This document shows positions 26,946 through 35,566 of a stretch of 64,000 nt of DNA, piece by piece. The position numbers and the translations under genes are program-made. The notes beneath the pieces were generated by a model, which was given only the letters and a program-made list of their open reading frames with translations, made no database searches and was not told the DNA's origin. Numbering within the stretch: the stretch's first letter is position 1; the number at the start of each line of letters is the position of its first letter. The stretch is from Clostridia bacterium (lineage in GTDB: Bacteria; Bacillota; Clostridia; Oscillospirales; Acutalibacteraceae): positions 1 to 64,000 of the forward strand of contig JAFSAC010000061.1 of the NCBI GenBank assembly GCA_017442265.1, written 5' to 3'.

Positions 26946-27833
26946 TCAGACGTCAATGCCGGCGGCACGCATTTCTTGAAGCAGAACCGCTTCGTGCGCC
27001 TCCTCCATGGGGGTCATCGGCAGTCGCAGGGTATTCTCCACAAAGCCCATACGGGCGAGCGCCGCTTTCACCGGAATGGGGTTCACTTCGCTGAACAGCG
27101 CATGAACCAGCGGCAATAATTTCAGTTGTTCGTCCCGGCTTCCGGCGACATCTCCCGCCAAAAACCGTTCGCACATCGCCTGGGTACGGCGAGGAAGCAC
27201 GTTGGACAGCACCGAGATGACACCCTTGCCGCCCAGCGCCATAACCGGGATGATCTGATCGTCATTTCCCGAATAAATATCCATTTTCCCTTCCACCAAC
27301 CGGGCGGTTTCAGCAATCTGGCTGATGTCGCCGCTGGCTTCCTTGATGCCGACGATCATCGGATGCTCCGCAAGCACCCGGCAGGTCTCCGGCAGAATGT
27401 TACAGCCGGTGCGGGACGGCACGTTGTACAGAATGATCGGTTTGGTGGACGCATCCGCCATGGCGGTGTAATTAGCAATCAGACCCTTCTGGGTCGCTTT
27501 ATTGTAATACGGCGTGACCGCCAAAAGCGCATCCGCTCCGGCTTCACAGGCATGTTTCGCGAGATCCACCCCGTAAGCGGTATCGTTCGACCCGGCGCCG
27601 GCGATCACCGGCACCCGACCGGCCACGTGTTTCACCGCAAAAGAGATCACCTCGCGATGCTCCTTGTCGTTCAAGGTCGCACTTTCCCCGGTGGTTCCGG
27701 CGACCACGATCGCGGCAATGCCCTCCGCGATCTGCCAGTCGATCAGACGGGCAAACGCTTCATAATCCACCCCGTCACGGGTCAAAGGGGTCACAATGGC
27801 GGTCGCCGCACCTGTAAATACCGTGTTTTTCAT
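26946..27833 (-). CDS. dapA: 4-hydroxy-tetrahydrodipicolinate synthase
   Basis: 295 residues; condenses pyruvate with aspartate semialdehyde, the first committed step to DAP and lysine. The TIM-barrel motifs VAGTTGESATLNDKEH and the Schiff-base Lys in IVGIKEASGD are intact, as is YNVPSRTG. First gene of the dapA-lysA operon, directly behind a lysine riboswitch and its terminator. AAAGGAAG site upstream. Confidence 0.96.
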   Translation of the reverse strand: MKNTVFTGAATAIVTPLTRDGVDYEAFARLIDWQIAEGIAAIVVAGTTGESATLNDKEHREVISFAVKHVAGRVPVIAGAGSNDTAYGVDLAKHACEAGADALLAVTPYYNKATQKGLIANYTAMADASTKPIILYNVPSRTGCNILPETCRVLAEHPMIVGIKEASGDISQIAETARLVEGKMDIYSGNDDQIIPVMALGGKGVISVLSNVLPRRTQAMCERFLAGDVAGSRDEQLKLLPLVHALFSEVNPIPVKAALARMGFVENTLRLPMTPMEEAHEAVLLQEMRAAGIDV

Positions 27834-27851
27834 CGTTTCGTCTTCCTTTCA

Positions 27852-27880
27852 TAAAAAAAGCAGCTGCCGGGAGCAGCCAC
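27852..27880 (-). terminator. Riboswitch-controlled terminator of dapA-lysA
   Basis: Minus strand stem GTGGCTGC/GCAGCTGC (with G-U pairs) followed by seven T. It lies between the lysine aptamer and the dapA start and is the obvious expression platform. Confidence 0.8.
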
Positions 27881-27907
27881 CTCAAAGCATACAAAAAATT
27901 CGCTTTT

Positions 27908-28079
27908 GGTGATAGCTCTCCGCGTTGATGCGACAACAACAGAGCTGTTAATCCCTGCTGCCAGCCCGGGTCGGTGGCTGTCCCCGACCCGTCTTCGGCA
28001 CCCACGCCTTTCCTCCGCTTCCGTCGCAGCCGACGTTTTCAAAACGGTCTACTCATCGTGCAATGCACCTCTATCTGTC
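27908..28079 (-). ncRNA. Lysine riboswitch (L-box)
   Basis: On the minus strand the leader has the conserved AGAGGTGC near its 5' end, GGAAAGG...GCCGAAG in the core, and GGAGAGCTATC at the 3' end. GATAG (28072-28076) pairs with CTATC (27911-27915) to close P1. It sits directly upstream of dapA-lysA with a terminator between, as in known lysine-repressed transcription attenuators. Confidence 0.92.
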
Positions 28080-28082
28080 GTT

Positions 28083-28111
28083 ACCATATCATAGTTTTAT
28101 TCATTTGTCAA
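28083..28111 (-). promoter_or_regulatory. Promoter of the lysine riboswitch operon
   Basis: Minus strand TTGACA (28106-28111), 17-bp spacer, TATGGT (28083-28088). The -35 box overlaps the stop codon end of tatD. Confidence 0.82.
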
Positions 28112-28884
28112 CGATTTATGCCGAACAATAACGTGGCATTTTCCACCGTTTTTTGAAGCAGGTCCTCCGCTTTCATCCCCCGCAGCTCGGCGATCCGCTC
28201 GGCGGTATAGGAAATCATGGAGGAATCGCACCGGTGTCCCCTCAGCGGCACCGGCGCCATATACGGCGCATCGGTTTCCAAGAGCAGCCGGTCAAGCGGC
28301 ACCGCTTCAGCGACCGCAACCGGGTGTTTTGCATTTTTGAAGGTGACAACCCCGCCCAGACCAATGAACATTCCGAGCGACACCACCTCCCGCATCATTT
28401 CCACACTGCCGGAAAAACAATGCACCACCCCGCGCGGTCGATACTTTTTCAAAAGGGCGAGGGTATCAGCGTGTGCCTCCCGGTCGTGCACCACCACCGG
28501 GAAATCCTTCTCCACCGCGATCGCCAGTTGTTTTTCAAACACCTTTTGCTGCTGTTCCCGGGGACAGGCATCCTCGTAGTGATAATCAAGTCCGATCTCC
28601 CCGACCGCCACCGCCTTCGGGTGGGAAAGGTACGGGAGCATCCAGTCGCAAATCCGCTCAGGGTCAACTCCACCTGCCGCCTGCGGATGCACCCCGACAG
28701 CGGTATACAGAAAGGGGAACCGTTCGCTTAACCGAATACCGACAGCGGCGCTTTGCTCATCCACCGCCGCATTGATGATCCCGCATACCCCTTTATCCGG
28801 CAACGAACAAAGCAACGCCTCCCGGTCGCTATCAAACTGTTCATCGTCGTAATGTGCGTGGGAATCAAAAATCAATCCGCTCAC
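28108..28884 (-). CDS. TatD-family metal-dependent DNase/hydrolase
   Basis: 258 residues. Metal ligands are seen in FDSHAHYDDEQF (HxH), GEIGLDYHY (Glu), VHDREAH, VHCFSG and ETDAPYMAP (Asp). TatD proteins are 3'-5' DNases/phosphodiesterases linked to DNA repair and quality control. Start GTG 28884 has GGAGG 8 bases upstream. Its 3' end overlaps the promoter of the lysine operon. Confidence 0.93.
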   Translation of the reverse strand: MSGLIFDSHAHYDDEQFDSDREALLCSLPDKGVCGIINAAVDEQSAAVGIRLSERFPFLYTAVGVHPQAAGGVDPERICDWMLPYLSHPKAVAVGEIGLDYHYEDACPREQQQKVFEKQLAIAVEKDFPVVVHDREAHADTLALLKKYRPRGVVHCFSGSVEMMREVVSLGMFIGLGGVVTFKNAKHPVAVAEAVPLDRLLLETDAPYMAPVPLRGHRCDSSMISYTAERIAELRGMKAEDLLQKTVENATLLFGINR

Positions 28885-28905
28885 CGTCAGTCCTCCCTAA
28901 TAACC

Positions 28906-28938
28906 AAAAAAGGGCGCAGCAATAGCTGCGCCCTTTTG
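28906..28938 (-). terminator. Terminator after the HPr gene
   Basis: Minus strand stem AAGGGCGCAGC/GCTGCGCCCTT followed by six T. Confidence 0.9.
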
Positions 28939-28945
28939 AAAAAGC

Positions 28946-29209
28946 TTATTCTTCGAAGCCGGATTCGACCAGCTCCACCAGTCCCTGAACGGCTTCTTCT
29001 TCATCCGCTCCGTCCGCAATGATACGGATGTTCGCGCCGCCGACAATCCCAAGCGACAGCACGCCGAGCAAACTCTTCGCATTCACACGACGGTCCTCTT
29101 TTTCCACCCAAATGGACGACTTGTAGCCGTTCGCCTTCTGAATAAAGAAGGTAGCCGGGCGGGCATGCAGGCCAACCTGGTTCTGAACCAGAACATCTTT
29201 CACGCACAT
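28946..29209 (-). CDS. ptsH: HPr phosphocarrier protein
   Basis: 87 residues. The phosphorylatable His15 (VGLHARPATFF) and the regulatory Ser46 (AKSLLGVLSLG) fall at the canonical numbers when translation starts at 29209. His15 distinguishes it from Crh, which has Gln. It carries phosphate from enzyme I to PTS permeases and, when phosphorylated on Ser46, co-represses with CcpA. No other PTS gene is in the window. Single-gene unit with its own promoter and terminator. Confidence 0.93.
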   Translation of the reverse strand: MCVKDVLVQNQVGLHARPATFFIQKANGYKSSIWVEKEDRRVNAKSLLGVLSLGIVGGANIRIIADGADEEEAVQGLVELVESGFEE

Positions 29210-29327
29210 AAAAATCAGCCGCTCCTTTTCGTATATAGGCACTCAATTTACCTTGATTTCATCGGGCATTTCACCACGTCTTGTCCCAAACCTCTGGTAA
29301 AAACCGACAAAAACTCTTCTGTTTGCT

Positions 29328-29355
29328 ATTATATCACAAAACTATGTTTCGTCAA
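29328..29355 (-). promoter_or_regulatory. Promoter of the HPr gene
   Basis: Minus strand TTGACG (29350-29355), 16-bp spacer, TATAAT (29328-29333). The remaining 29210-29467 gap shows nothing else. Confidence 0.75.
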
Positions 29356-29467
29356 TCGCTTTGGTTCGGCAAAAATGCAATTTTATTCATTTTCGGACGA
29401 GTGACCTATTTTTACCGAAAATCACAAATGCGATTTGTTGTTTTTGCCAAAAAATGTGGAAAACTTT

Positions 29468-30211
29468 TTATTCTTTGGGGTCGGAAAAGCCATTTTCCAC
29501 AAGAAAACGGCGATCCTCCTCCAAAAGCTCGGCGGTTTTCAGCATATCCGGGCGCAGTTTTGCGGTGCGAAGCAATGCCTGTTCCCGCCGCCAGCGGCGA
29601 ATGTTCTCGTGATGCCCGGTAAGCAAAACGTCGGGAATCTCCCGACCTTCCCATTCCGCCGGACGGGTGTACTGCGGATATTCAAGCAGACCGCTGTAAT
29701 GACTTTCGTCGGTATAGCAGGTTTCCTCCGACAGCACCCCCGGCACCAGCCGGGATACGCAGTCAATGAGCGCCAGCGCCGGCAGTTCTCCCCCGGTCAG
29801 CACGTAATCGCCGATCGAGATCTGCTCGTCCACCAGCGCTTCCAGCACCCGCTCGTCCACCCCTTCGTAGTGACCGCACAAAACGCAAAGTGCCGGCATT
29901 TCGGAGAGTTCTTTTGCACGTTTTTGGGTGAGCACCGCCCCTTGCGGCGACATATACACGAGATGCGGGCGGGTCCCCGCCTGCTCACACACCGCCCGAA
30001 AGCAGTCGGCGATCGGTTGGGCGTACATCACCAGCCCCTGCCCGCCGCCGTAGGGGTAATCGTCCACCTGCATCTGGCGGTTTTTGGTGTATTCCCGGAT
30101 CTGGTGGCAATGCACCTCCAGTACCCCTTTTTTCTGTGCGCGCCCTAAAATGCTTTCATCCAGCACCGCACGGCACATATCGGGAAACAGGGTCATCAGG
30201 TCAATTCTCAT
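29468..30211 (-). CDS. trmD: tRNA (guanine37-N1)-methyltransferase
   Basis: 247 residues; methylates G37 next to the anticodon to prevent frameshifting. The SPOUT trefoil-knot segment 'SIGDYVLTGGELPALALID' and GGGQGLVMYAQP are present. It overlaps the end of rimM by four bases. Last gene of the ylxM-ffh-rpsP-khpA-rimM-trmD cluster, a standard Firmicutes order. Confidence 0.95.
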   Translation of the reverse strand: MRIDLMTLFPDMCRAVLDESILGRAQKKGVLEVHCHQIREYTKNRQMQVDDYPYGGGQGLVMYAQPIADCFRAVCEQAGTRPHLVYMSPQGAVLTQKRAKELSEMPALCVLCGHYEGVDERVLEALVDEQISIGDYVLTGGELPALALIDCVSRLVPGVLSEETCYTDESHYSGLLEYPQYTRPAEWEGREIPDVLLTGHHENIRRWRREQALLRTAKLRPDMLKTAELLEEDRRFLVENGFSDPKE

Positions 30212-30717
30212 TCGAACAAGCCCTCCATAGGACGGATAACGATGCGCCCGTTTTCCGGCTCCACCGCCAGCACGATCGCCGGAATGACCGGGATCAGCAC
30301 CTCGCGACCGTCGGGGGTACGCATGGTATAAATATCGTTAGCGCCGGTGTTGCTCACCGCCTGCAATTTTCCGTATTCTTCCTCGGTATCCACGTCCACG
30401 ATCGAAAGCCCTAACAGGTCCTGGATAAAATGACGGCCGGCCGGCAGTTTGATGTCCCGGCGGTCGGCGTACAGCACCCGACCCCGCCACAAAGCGGCAT
30501 CCTGCACCGTCACTATCCCGTCCACCTTCATAAGCGCGATCCGTTTATGCGGACGGCTTTTTACCTTCAGCTTTTCCCGGCCGTCCGGGTCGCCGTACAG
30601 GGTGGAAAGGGCGCAAAAAGCCGCCGGGGTATCGCTCCACGGCTGTACCCGCATCTCGCCGACCACCCCGTGGGTGCCGACCACCTCGCCGATCTGAAGA
30701 TACTGTTGTTTTTCCAA
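30208..30717 (-). CDS. rimM: 16S rRNA processing protein RimM
   Basis: 169 residues; assists 30S subunit maturation through binding S19. The N-terminal domain (YLQIGEVVGTHGVVGEMRVQ) and the C-terminal PRC-barrel (LLGLSIVDVDTEEEYGKL) are seen. Start codon is TTG at 30717, supported by TAGGAGG 8 bases upstream, and an ATG start is not available in the right place. It begins just after a strong hairpin that follows khpA. Confidence 0.94.
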   Translation of the reverse strand: MEKQQYLQIGEVVGTHGVVGEMRVQPWSDTPAAFCALSTLYGDPDGREKLKVKSRPHKRIALMKVDGIVTVQDAALWRGRVLYADRRDIKLPAGRHFIQDLLGLSIVDVDTEEEYGKLQAVSNTGANDIYTMRTPDGREVLIPVIPAIVLAVEPENGRIVIRPMEGLFE

Positions 30718-30732
30718 GCGTGTCTCCTCCTA

Positions 30733-30767
30733 ATAAAAACAGGGGTAGCCAAATAGCTACCCCTGTC
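30733..30767 (-). terminator. Terminator-like hairpin between khpA and rimM
   Basis: Minus strand stem ACAGGGGTAGC/GCTACCCCTGT followed by TTTTATT. Located inside an otherwise co-directional operon, it may reduce expression of rimM-trmD relative to ffh-rpsP-khpA. Confidence 0.85.
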
Positions 30768-30787
30768 CACCTTTTGCGGGTGTGGGA

Positions 30788-31021
30788 TCAGTCGATCTCC
30801 ACCGCGACCTTCACGTCACGGCGGGTCGCCGCGGCGCGCATCACGGTCCGCATCGCTTTCGCAATACGACCCTGCTTGCCGATAACACGACCCATATCGT
30901 CCGCCGCCACATGCAGATGATAGACAACGGTGCCGTCCTCGGCAGGCGCGTCCTCCTCTACCACGACCGCGCCCGGGTCTTCTACCAGTCCCTGCGCGAT
31001 AGTCTTTAACAGCTCTTTCAT
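30788..31021 (-). CDS. khpA: KH-domain RNA-binding protein KhpA
   Basis: 77 residues consisting of one KH domain with the GxxG loop (MGRVIGKQGRIAKA). KhpA (YlqC) forms an RNA-binding complex with KhpB/Jag in Firmicutes and affects cell elongation and division. Between rpsP and rimM, its usual place. AAAGGAG upstream. Confidence 0.93.
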   Translation of the reverse strand: MKELLKTIAQGLVEDPGAVVVEEDAPAEDGTVVYHLHVAADDMGRVIGKQGRIAKAMRTVMRAAATRRDVKVAVEID

Positions 31022-31049
31022 AGGGTTTCTCCTTTGCTCGGCGGCGCCG

Positions 31050-31295
31050 TTATTTCTCCACGCCGGCCTTCTTGAGCAGCGCCTTCACGGTATCGGTCGG
31101 CTGAGCGCCGTTAGCGATCCACTTCTGCGCCTTCTCCACGTCGATGTCGATAGTCGCCGGATCGGTAGACGGATCATAGGTGCCGATCTTTTCGATAAAA
31201 CGGCCGTCCCGCGGGAAACGGGAATCCGCAACCACTACACGATAAAAGGGTGCTTTCTTCGCGCCCATGCGGCGCAGACGAATTTTTACTGCCAT
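31050..31295 (-). CDS. rpsP: 30S ribosomal protein S16
   Basis: 81 residues, the standard S16 length, with [20 protein letters not shown] at the N-terminus and GTYDP near 40. The start at 31295 has GGAGGTC upstream; the frame upstream of it is non-homologous. Confidence 0.97.
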   Translation of the reverse strand: MAVKIRLRRMGAKKAPFYRVVVADSRFPRDGRFIEKIGTYDPSTDPATIDIDVEKAQKWIANGAQPTDTVKALLKKAGVEK

Positions 31296-31377
31296 GATGA
31301 GACCTCCAAAATTTCTAAAACTGTATTTACCAGCAGCAAAACGCTGCAAAGGGTAGCATAAATCATGTAAACCCGGC

Positions 31378-32745
31378 TCAAAAACCAAACCGTCCGGGCA
31401 TTCCCGGCATACCGGGCATTCCGGGGAAGCCGAAGCCGCCTTTTTTCCCGCCACGGGCGTTTTTCTTCAACTGTTTCATCAGCTGACGCATCGTTTCGTA
31501 CTGCTTGAGCAGACGGTTGACGTCCTCCACCTTACAGCCGCAGCCGGCCGCCACCCGCCGTTTGCGGGAGGGGTTGATGATCGAGGGGGTTTCCCGCTCC
31601 TTCGGGGTCATACTGAGTAAGATCGCTTCCAGGCGTTTGAACTGGCGGGGATCGATCTCCACGTCTTTTAACTGTTTTCCCATACCGGGGAGCATCCCCA
31701 GCATCTCTTTCAGATCCCCCATTTTCTGGATCTGACGGAACTGCTCTAACATATCGTTGAGATCAAAGCGATCCTCCCGCAGTTTCCGGGCAAGCTCTTC
31801 GGCTTCCTTCTCGTTCACCTGCTGTTCGGCTTTTTCGATGAAGGAAAGCACGTCGCCCATACCGAGAATACGGGACGCCATACGGTCGGGGTGAAACACC
31901 TCAAGATCCTCGAGCTTTTCCCCCACACCGGCAAACTTGATCGGCTTTCCGGTCACCGCCCGCACCGACAGCGCCGCACCGCCACGGGTGTCGCCGTCCA
32001 GTTTGGTGAGCATCACACCGTCGATTCCGAGCGCCTCGTCAAAGGCGGAGGCGACGTTCACGGCATCCTGACCGGTCATCGCGTCCACCACCAGAAGAAT
32101 TTCCTGGGGTTTGACCGCTTCCTTGACCGCCTTCAGTTCGTCCATAAGCTGGGTATCGATGTGCAGCCGTCCGGCCGTATCCAGTAACACGTAATCGTTG
32201 CCGTGATCCTTCGCGTGAGCGACCGCGGCTTTGGCGATCTTCACCGGATCCTCGGTGCCGCGTTCAAACACCCGCACCCCGGCACGTTCCCCGACCGATT
32301 GCAGCTGTTGTATCGCCGCCGGCCGGTAAATATCACAAGCGACCAGAAGCGGTCGATGTCCTGCATTTTTCAGCATTTTCGCAAGCTTGCCGGCGTGGGT
32401 GGTTTTACCCGAGCCCTGCAAACCGCACAAAAGAATCACACACGGCGGACGGTTAGCACGCGCAAGCTGTGCCGTCTGTCCACCCATAAGAGCGGTCATC
32501 TCTTCGTTGACGATTTTGATGACCATTTGCGCCGGGGTTAAGCTCTCCATTACCTTCGCGCCGATCGCCCGTTCGGCAACCTTCGCGGTAAATTCCTTGG
32601 CAACCTTAAAACTGACGTCCGCTTCTAACAGCGCCAGCCGCACTTCCCGCATGGCATCCTTGACGTCCGCTTCGCTCAGCTTGCCGCGTGCGCGCAATTT
32701 TTTAAACGCCGCGCCTAACTTTTCCGAAAGCCCTTCAAACGCCAT
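31378..32745 (-). CDS. ffh: Signal recognition particle protein Ffh
   Basis: 455 residues. N domain (1-85), G domain with P-loop [15 protein letters not shown] near 109, DTAGRLH and TKLDGD, and M domain from about 300 ending in a Gly/Met/Pro-rich tail (MPGMPGMPG). It binds SRP RNA and signal sequences to direct membrane-protein insertion. Follows ylxM, as usual. Confidence 0.97.
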   Translation of the reverse strand: MAFEGLSEKLGAAFKKLRARGKLSEADVKDAMREVRLALLEADVSFKVAKEFTAKVAERAIGAKVMESLTPAQMVIKIVNEEMTALMGGQTAQLARANRPPCVILLCGLQGSGKTTHAGKLAKMLKNAGHRPLLVACDIYRPAAIQQLQSVGERAGVRVFERGTEDPVKIAKAAVAHAKDHGNDYVLLDTAGRLHIDTQLMDELKAVKEAVKPQEILLVVDAMTGQDAVNVASAFDEALGIDGVMLTKLDGDTRGGAALSVRAVTGKPIKFAGVGEKLEDLEVFHPDRMASRILGMGDVLSFIEKAEQQVNEKEAEELARKLREDRFDLNDMLEQFRQIQKMGDLKEMLGMLPGMGKQLKDVEIDPRQFKRLEAILLSMTPKERETPSIINPSRKRRVAAGCGCKVEDVNRLLKQYETMRQLMKQLKKNARGGKKGGFGFPGMPGMPGMPGRFGF

Positions 32746-32783
32746 GGAAGTGTCCCCTTTCTATATGATTCAATCTGTCCCGA

Positions 32784-33149
32784 TCAGGTTTCCGCCATAC
32801 GCTCGGCAGATGCCAGAATCCGGGTGGCGTAATCCTCGATTTCCGGAATACGGCCGCCGCGATCGTTGGCCTGCTTTAAAAGCTTGGCACATTCCTGCAC
32901 CGTTTCCAGTTCTTCCTGCATCCGGCGGAACCGGGAGGCAAGCGAAAGCCGCTCCTCCATTTCCAGCAACTGTCCTTCGGCACGCTTGATCGCGTCCCGC
33001 ACCCCCTGCCGGGTGATGCCTTCGTTCTCGGCGATCTCGGACAGCGACAGGTCGTCGTTATAGTAATACTCCACCATGCTGCGCTGTTTTTCGGTCAGCA
33101 TATCTCCATAGAAGTCCAGAAGAAAGGAAATTTCCAGATTTTTCGGCAT
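32784..33149 (-). CDS. ylxM: YlxM/p13-like helix-turn-helix protein (UPF0122)
   Basis: 121 residues with a sigma-70 region-4-like HTH: MLTEKQRSMVEYYYNDDLSL, then SEIAENEGITRQGVRDAIKR. It is a regulator or partner of the SRP operon in Firmicutes. The start at 33149 gives the family-typical MPKNLEIS; a longer frame upstream crosses the promoter and is rejected. First gene of the operon. Confidence 0.93.
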   Translation of the reverse strand: MPKNLEISFLLDFYGDMLTEKQRSMVEYYYNDDLSLSEIAENEGITRQGVRDAIKRAEGQLLEMEERLSLASRFRRMQEELETVQECAKLLKQANDRGGRIPEIEDYATRILASAERMAET

Positions 33150-33195
33150 GGTTTCGTCCCCTCTCGTTTTGTCTGTAAAGAAAATTACTTTACAC

Positions 33196-33224
33196 ATTAT
33201 ACCCGATACCTTCGATTTTGTCAA
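33196..33224 (-). promoter_or_regulatory. Promoter of the ylxM-ffh-rpsP operon
   Basis: Minus strand TTGACA (33219-33224), 17-bp spacer, TATAAT (33196-33201): a full consensus promoter. Confidence 0.88.
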
Positions 33225-33257
33225 GCGAATTTCCAAATTTCCTATTTTATCCACAAC

Positions 33258-33292
33258 AAAAGCGCCGCCGGTTTTCGCCGGCGGCGCTTTGG
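33258..33292 (-). terminator. Terminator after the M23 peptidase gene
   Basis: Stem AAAGCGCCGCCGG/CCGGCGGCGCTTT with a following T-rich tract on the minus strand, just past the stop at 33297. Confidence 0.85.
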
Positions 33293-33296
33293 AAAA

Positions 33297-35057
33297 TCAA
33301 TTTTGGGGCTTCACGTACAGCAGCGGGTTCACCCGGCGGCCGTTCTTCCACACCTCAAAGTGCAGGTGAGGACCGGTACTCCGTCCGGTGTTACCGACAA
33401 GACCGATGATCTGTCCGCGGGTAACCTTCTGACCGACCACCACCCGGATAGAATGGCAGTGTGCGTACAGGGTTTCCAAACCGTTGGCGTGCCGGATACG
33501 GATCATATTGCCGTAGCCGCCGTTCCAGCCGGTGGAAGCCACCACGACGGTACCGCCGTCGGCGGCGATAAACGGCTTGCGGTTGACCGTCACCGGACCG
33601 TTGGCGATATCCAGCGCATAGTGACCGCTTCGCCAGCCGCGGGACATATTGTGACAGATCGGCACCGGCCACAGCATACTGCCGGTGGAAACACCGTCAC
33701 CCACCACGATCGGGCCGGAGGAGGTGACCACCTTCTTGGTGCCCACCACCACCACCTTGGTGACCGGTTGTTTCGTGACCTCAATGGACAGGATGCTACG
33801 GCTCTGCTCCACCCCGTCGATGAGTACCGCTTCCGCCACCACGTTCTGGCTGCCCTTCTTGCCGGCGACCTTCACCTTTTCATAGGTGACGTATTTGGTG
33901 TTGTCCTTTTCCTTTTCGGTACCAAACGGAATTTCCTCGGTATACCGCAGGGTGCGGACCACCTTCACCCGCAAGAACGGTTGCGGACGGCGGACGATGA
34001 GCACGTTGCCGGGGTAGATCAGATCATTTTTCACCGACGGGTTCATCGACCGCAGTTCGGAAAGGGTCATATTGATCTTTCGGGCGATACTGCTCATGGT
34101 GTCGCCCGCCTGCACCGTATATTCCTTCTTGACCACCGCTTCGGAGGTCAGCTTTTCCTTCATTTTATCGGCGGAGAGCACCGAATCGGATAAAAACAGT
34201 CCGTCCACCAGCTCCACCTTCTGGATAAACTCGGCGCGGTCCTCCTGTCCTTCGACACAGTAGGATTTTTTAATCTCCTCCAGCACCGTTTCCAGTTCAC
34301 TGCGGGATTGCATCGACCCGACCAGGGTGCCGTCTACGTACAGACCGCTCCCTTCGGCGATCGCATCCCCCTTGGTGCGAAGAATCTCATCGCACAGCAG
34401 ATCGGTGGTGAGCATCGACTCGGCACGAAGCAGGGTGACGGTCATTTTGGGGGTATCGCTGATCTCAAAAGAGCCGTCGTCGGTGTGTACCCGCTCCCGC
34501 GCCATAGCGGCGGCGGCACGGTAGGTGGTTTCGTCCGAAATGCATCCGACGTCCACCCCTTCATACTCCACCTGAATACCGAAGGTGGCCGAGGTCCAAT
34601 AGGTAATGGTCAAAATCAGTACCGCGGCGGCCGCCACCGGAGCGGCAATACGACCGGCGGTGCGGGTCGCCACCGGGTACCGGCGGCAGAGCGCCCCAAT
34701 ACAGCCAAACCATTCTTTGATAGCGGCAAACGGGCTTTTTTTAAAAGAGATCTCCCGGGCGGAAAACACCACCCGGCAGGACTGAATAAACTCCACCGCG
34801 ATCTCGTAAAGACGGCGCGGCACACCCGAAAACAGACGGCGCGCCTGCATCATAAACCACGCCTTCATCGGTTTGAGTTCTTTTTTCAGCCAGCGGAAGA
34901 ACCGTCCCAACGCCAACAGCGTATACATACCAAAGCCGTAATTCCATTTATACAGACGGTAGCCCACTTGCGACCACCGGCTGATACGCGGTTTTTCGGT
35001 TTTCTTTTCCGGTTTCTTTTTTCCCGATTTCACAGCGAAACGGTCCCTCCTTTTCAT
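33297..35057 (-). CDS. LysM + G5 + M23 family cell-wall endopeptidase
   Basis: 586 residues. A long basic cytoplasmic N-terminus (Lys/Arg-rich, about 1-135) leads to one membrane helix near 140-160. Outside are a LysM repeat (YTVQAGDTMSSIARKINM, about 323-368), a G5 domain (about 372-450) and a C-terminal M23 (LytM) domain with zinc ligands in GHYALDIAN and HLHFEVW, so it appears active. It should cut peptidoglycan cross-bridges. The ATG at 35057 has no good ribosome site; GTG 35033, behind AAGGAGGG, is a possible start. Confidence 0.9.
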   Translation of the reverse strand: MKRRDRFAVKSGKKKPEKKTEKPRISRWSQVGYRLYKWNYGFGMYTLLALGRFFRWLKKELKPMKAWFMMQARRLFSGVPRRLYEIAVEFIQSCRVVFSAREISFKKSPFAAIKEWFGCIGALCRRYPVATRTAGRIAAPVAAAAVLILTITYWTSATFGIQVEYEGVDVGCISDETTYRAAAAMARERVHTDDGSFEISDTPKMTVTLLRAESMLTTDLLCDEILRTKGDAIAEGSGLYVDGTLVGSMQSRSELETVLEEIKKSYCVEGQEDRAEFIQKVELVDGLFLSDSVLSADKMKEKLTSEAVVKKEYTVQAGDTMSSIARKINMTLSELRSMNPSVKNDLIYPGNVLIVRRPQPFLRVKVVRTLRYTEEIPFGTEKEKDNTKYVTYEKVKVAGKKGSQNVVAEAVLIDGVEQSRSILSIEVTKQPVTKVVVVGTKKVVTSSGPIVVGDGVSTGSMLWPVPICHNMSRGWRSGHYALDIANGPVTVNRKPFIAADGGTVVVASTGWNGGYGNMIRIRHANGLETLYAHCHSIRVVVGQKVTRGQIIGLVGNTGRSTGPHLHFEVWKNGRRVNPLLYVKPQN

Positions 35058-35103
35058 CAAATTTCGGCGTCAAAGTCACGCCGATGCAACCTCATACGCA
35101 TCT

Positions 35104-35132
35104 ACTATATCACTTTTTTTCAAAAAAGGCAA
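35104..35132 (-). promoter_or_regulatory. Promoter of the M23 peptidase gene
   Basis: Minus strand TTGCCT (35127-35132), 17-bp spacer, TATAGT (35104-35109). Confidence 0.65.
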
Positions 35133-35275
35133 GAAACCGCCCCCATTTTCGTCACCTTTGCACAAAACCCCGGGGACAGATTTGTCACCCGCCTCTACCG
35201 GTTGTTGGTGAAACAGGGAAAAAAGAGCAGATATTGTAAAATGTGGAAGTTTTCCTGTGAAATCTGCCAAGGGCA

Positions 35276-35305
35276 TTGCAGAACCGCATCAAGATATGTT
35301 ATACT
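35276..35305 (+). promoter_or_regulatory. Promoter of the DUF951-prfA operon
   Basis: TTGCAG (35276-35281), 18-bp spacer, TATACT (35300-35305). Confidence 0.65.
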
Positions 35306-35336
35306 AATATGTATATATGGGACGGGAGGGGTTTTT

Positions 35337-35522
35337 ATGGATATACAGATCGGCGATCGCCTGGAGATGAAAAAAGCGCATCCCTGCGGCAACCGCACCT
35401 TTGAGGTGTTGCGGATCGGTATGGATTTTCGTCTGCGCTGTACCGGCTGCGGCCGGGAATTCCTCTCCCCCCGCCACAACATTGAAAAACACGTCCGACA
35501 GATCAAGCGGGAGGAATTATAG
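35337..35522 (+). CDS. DUF951 (YyzM-like) small zinc-ribbon-like protein
   Basis: 61 residues matching the DUF951 family of Firmicutes: KKAHPCGNRTFEVLRIGMDF, then RLRCTGCGREF. Conserved cysteines (Cys17 and the CTGC pair at 35 and 38) suggest a metal site. Function unknown. The ATG at 35337 follows GGGAGGGG; the much longer frame on this strand that includes it is spurious. It precedes prfA by 44 bases. Confidence 0.88.
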   Translation: MDIQIGDRLEMKKAHPCGNRTFEVLRIGMDFRLRCTGCGREFLSPRHNIEKHVRQIKREEL

Positions 35523-35566
35523 CGGAAAGCGGTTCCCTATCACCCGTTTGAAGAAAGGAAATCGGT

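Noticed and set aside
34308-35336. N-terminal extension of the DUF951 frame
   Set aside because: Antisense to the M23 peptidase gene and runs through two promoters; only the last 61 codons match DUF951.
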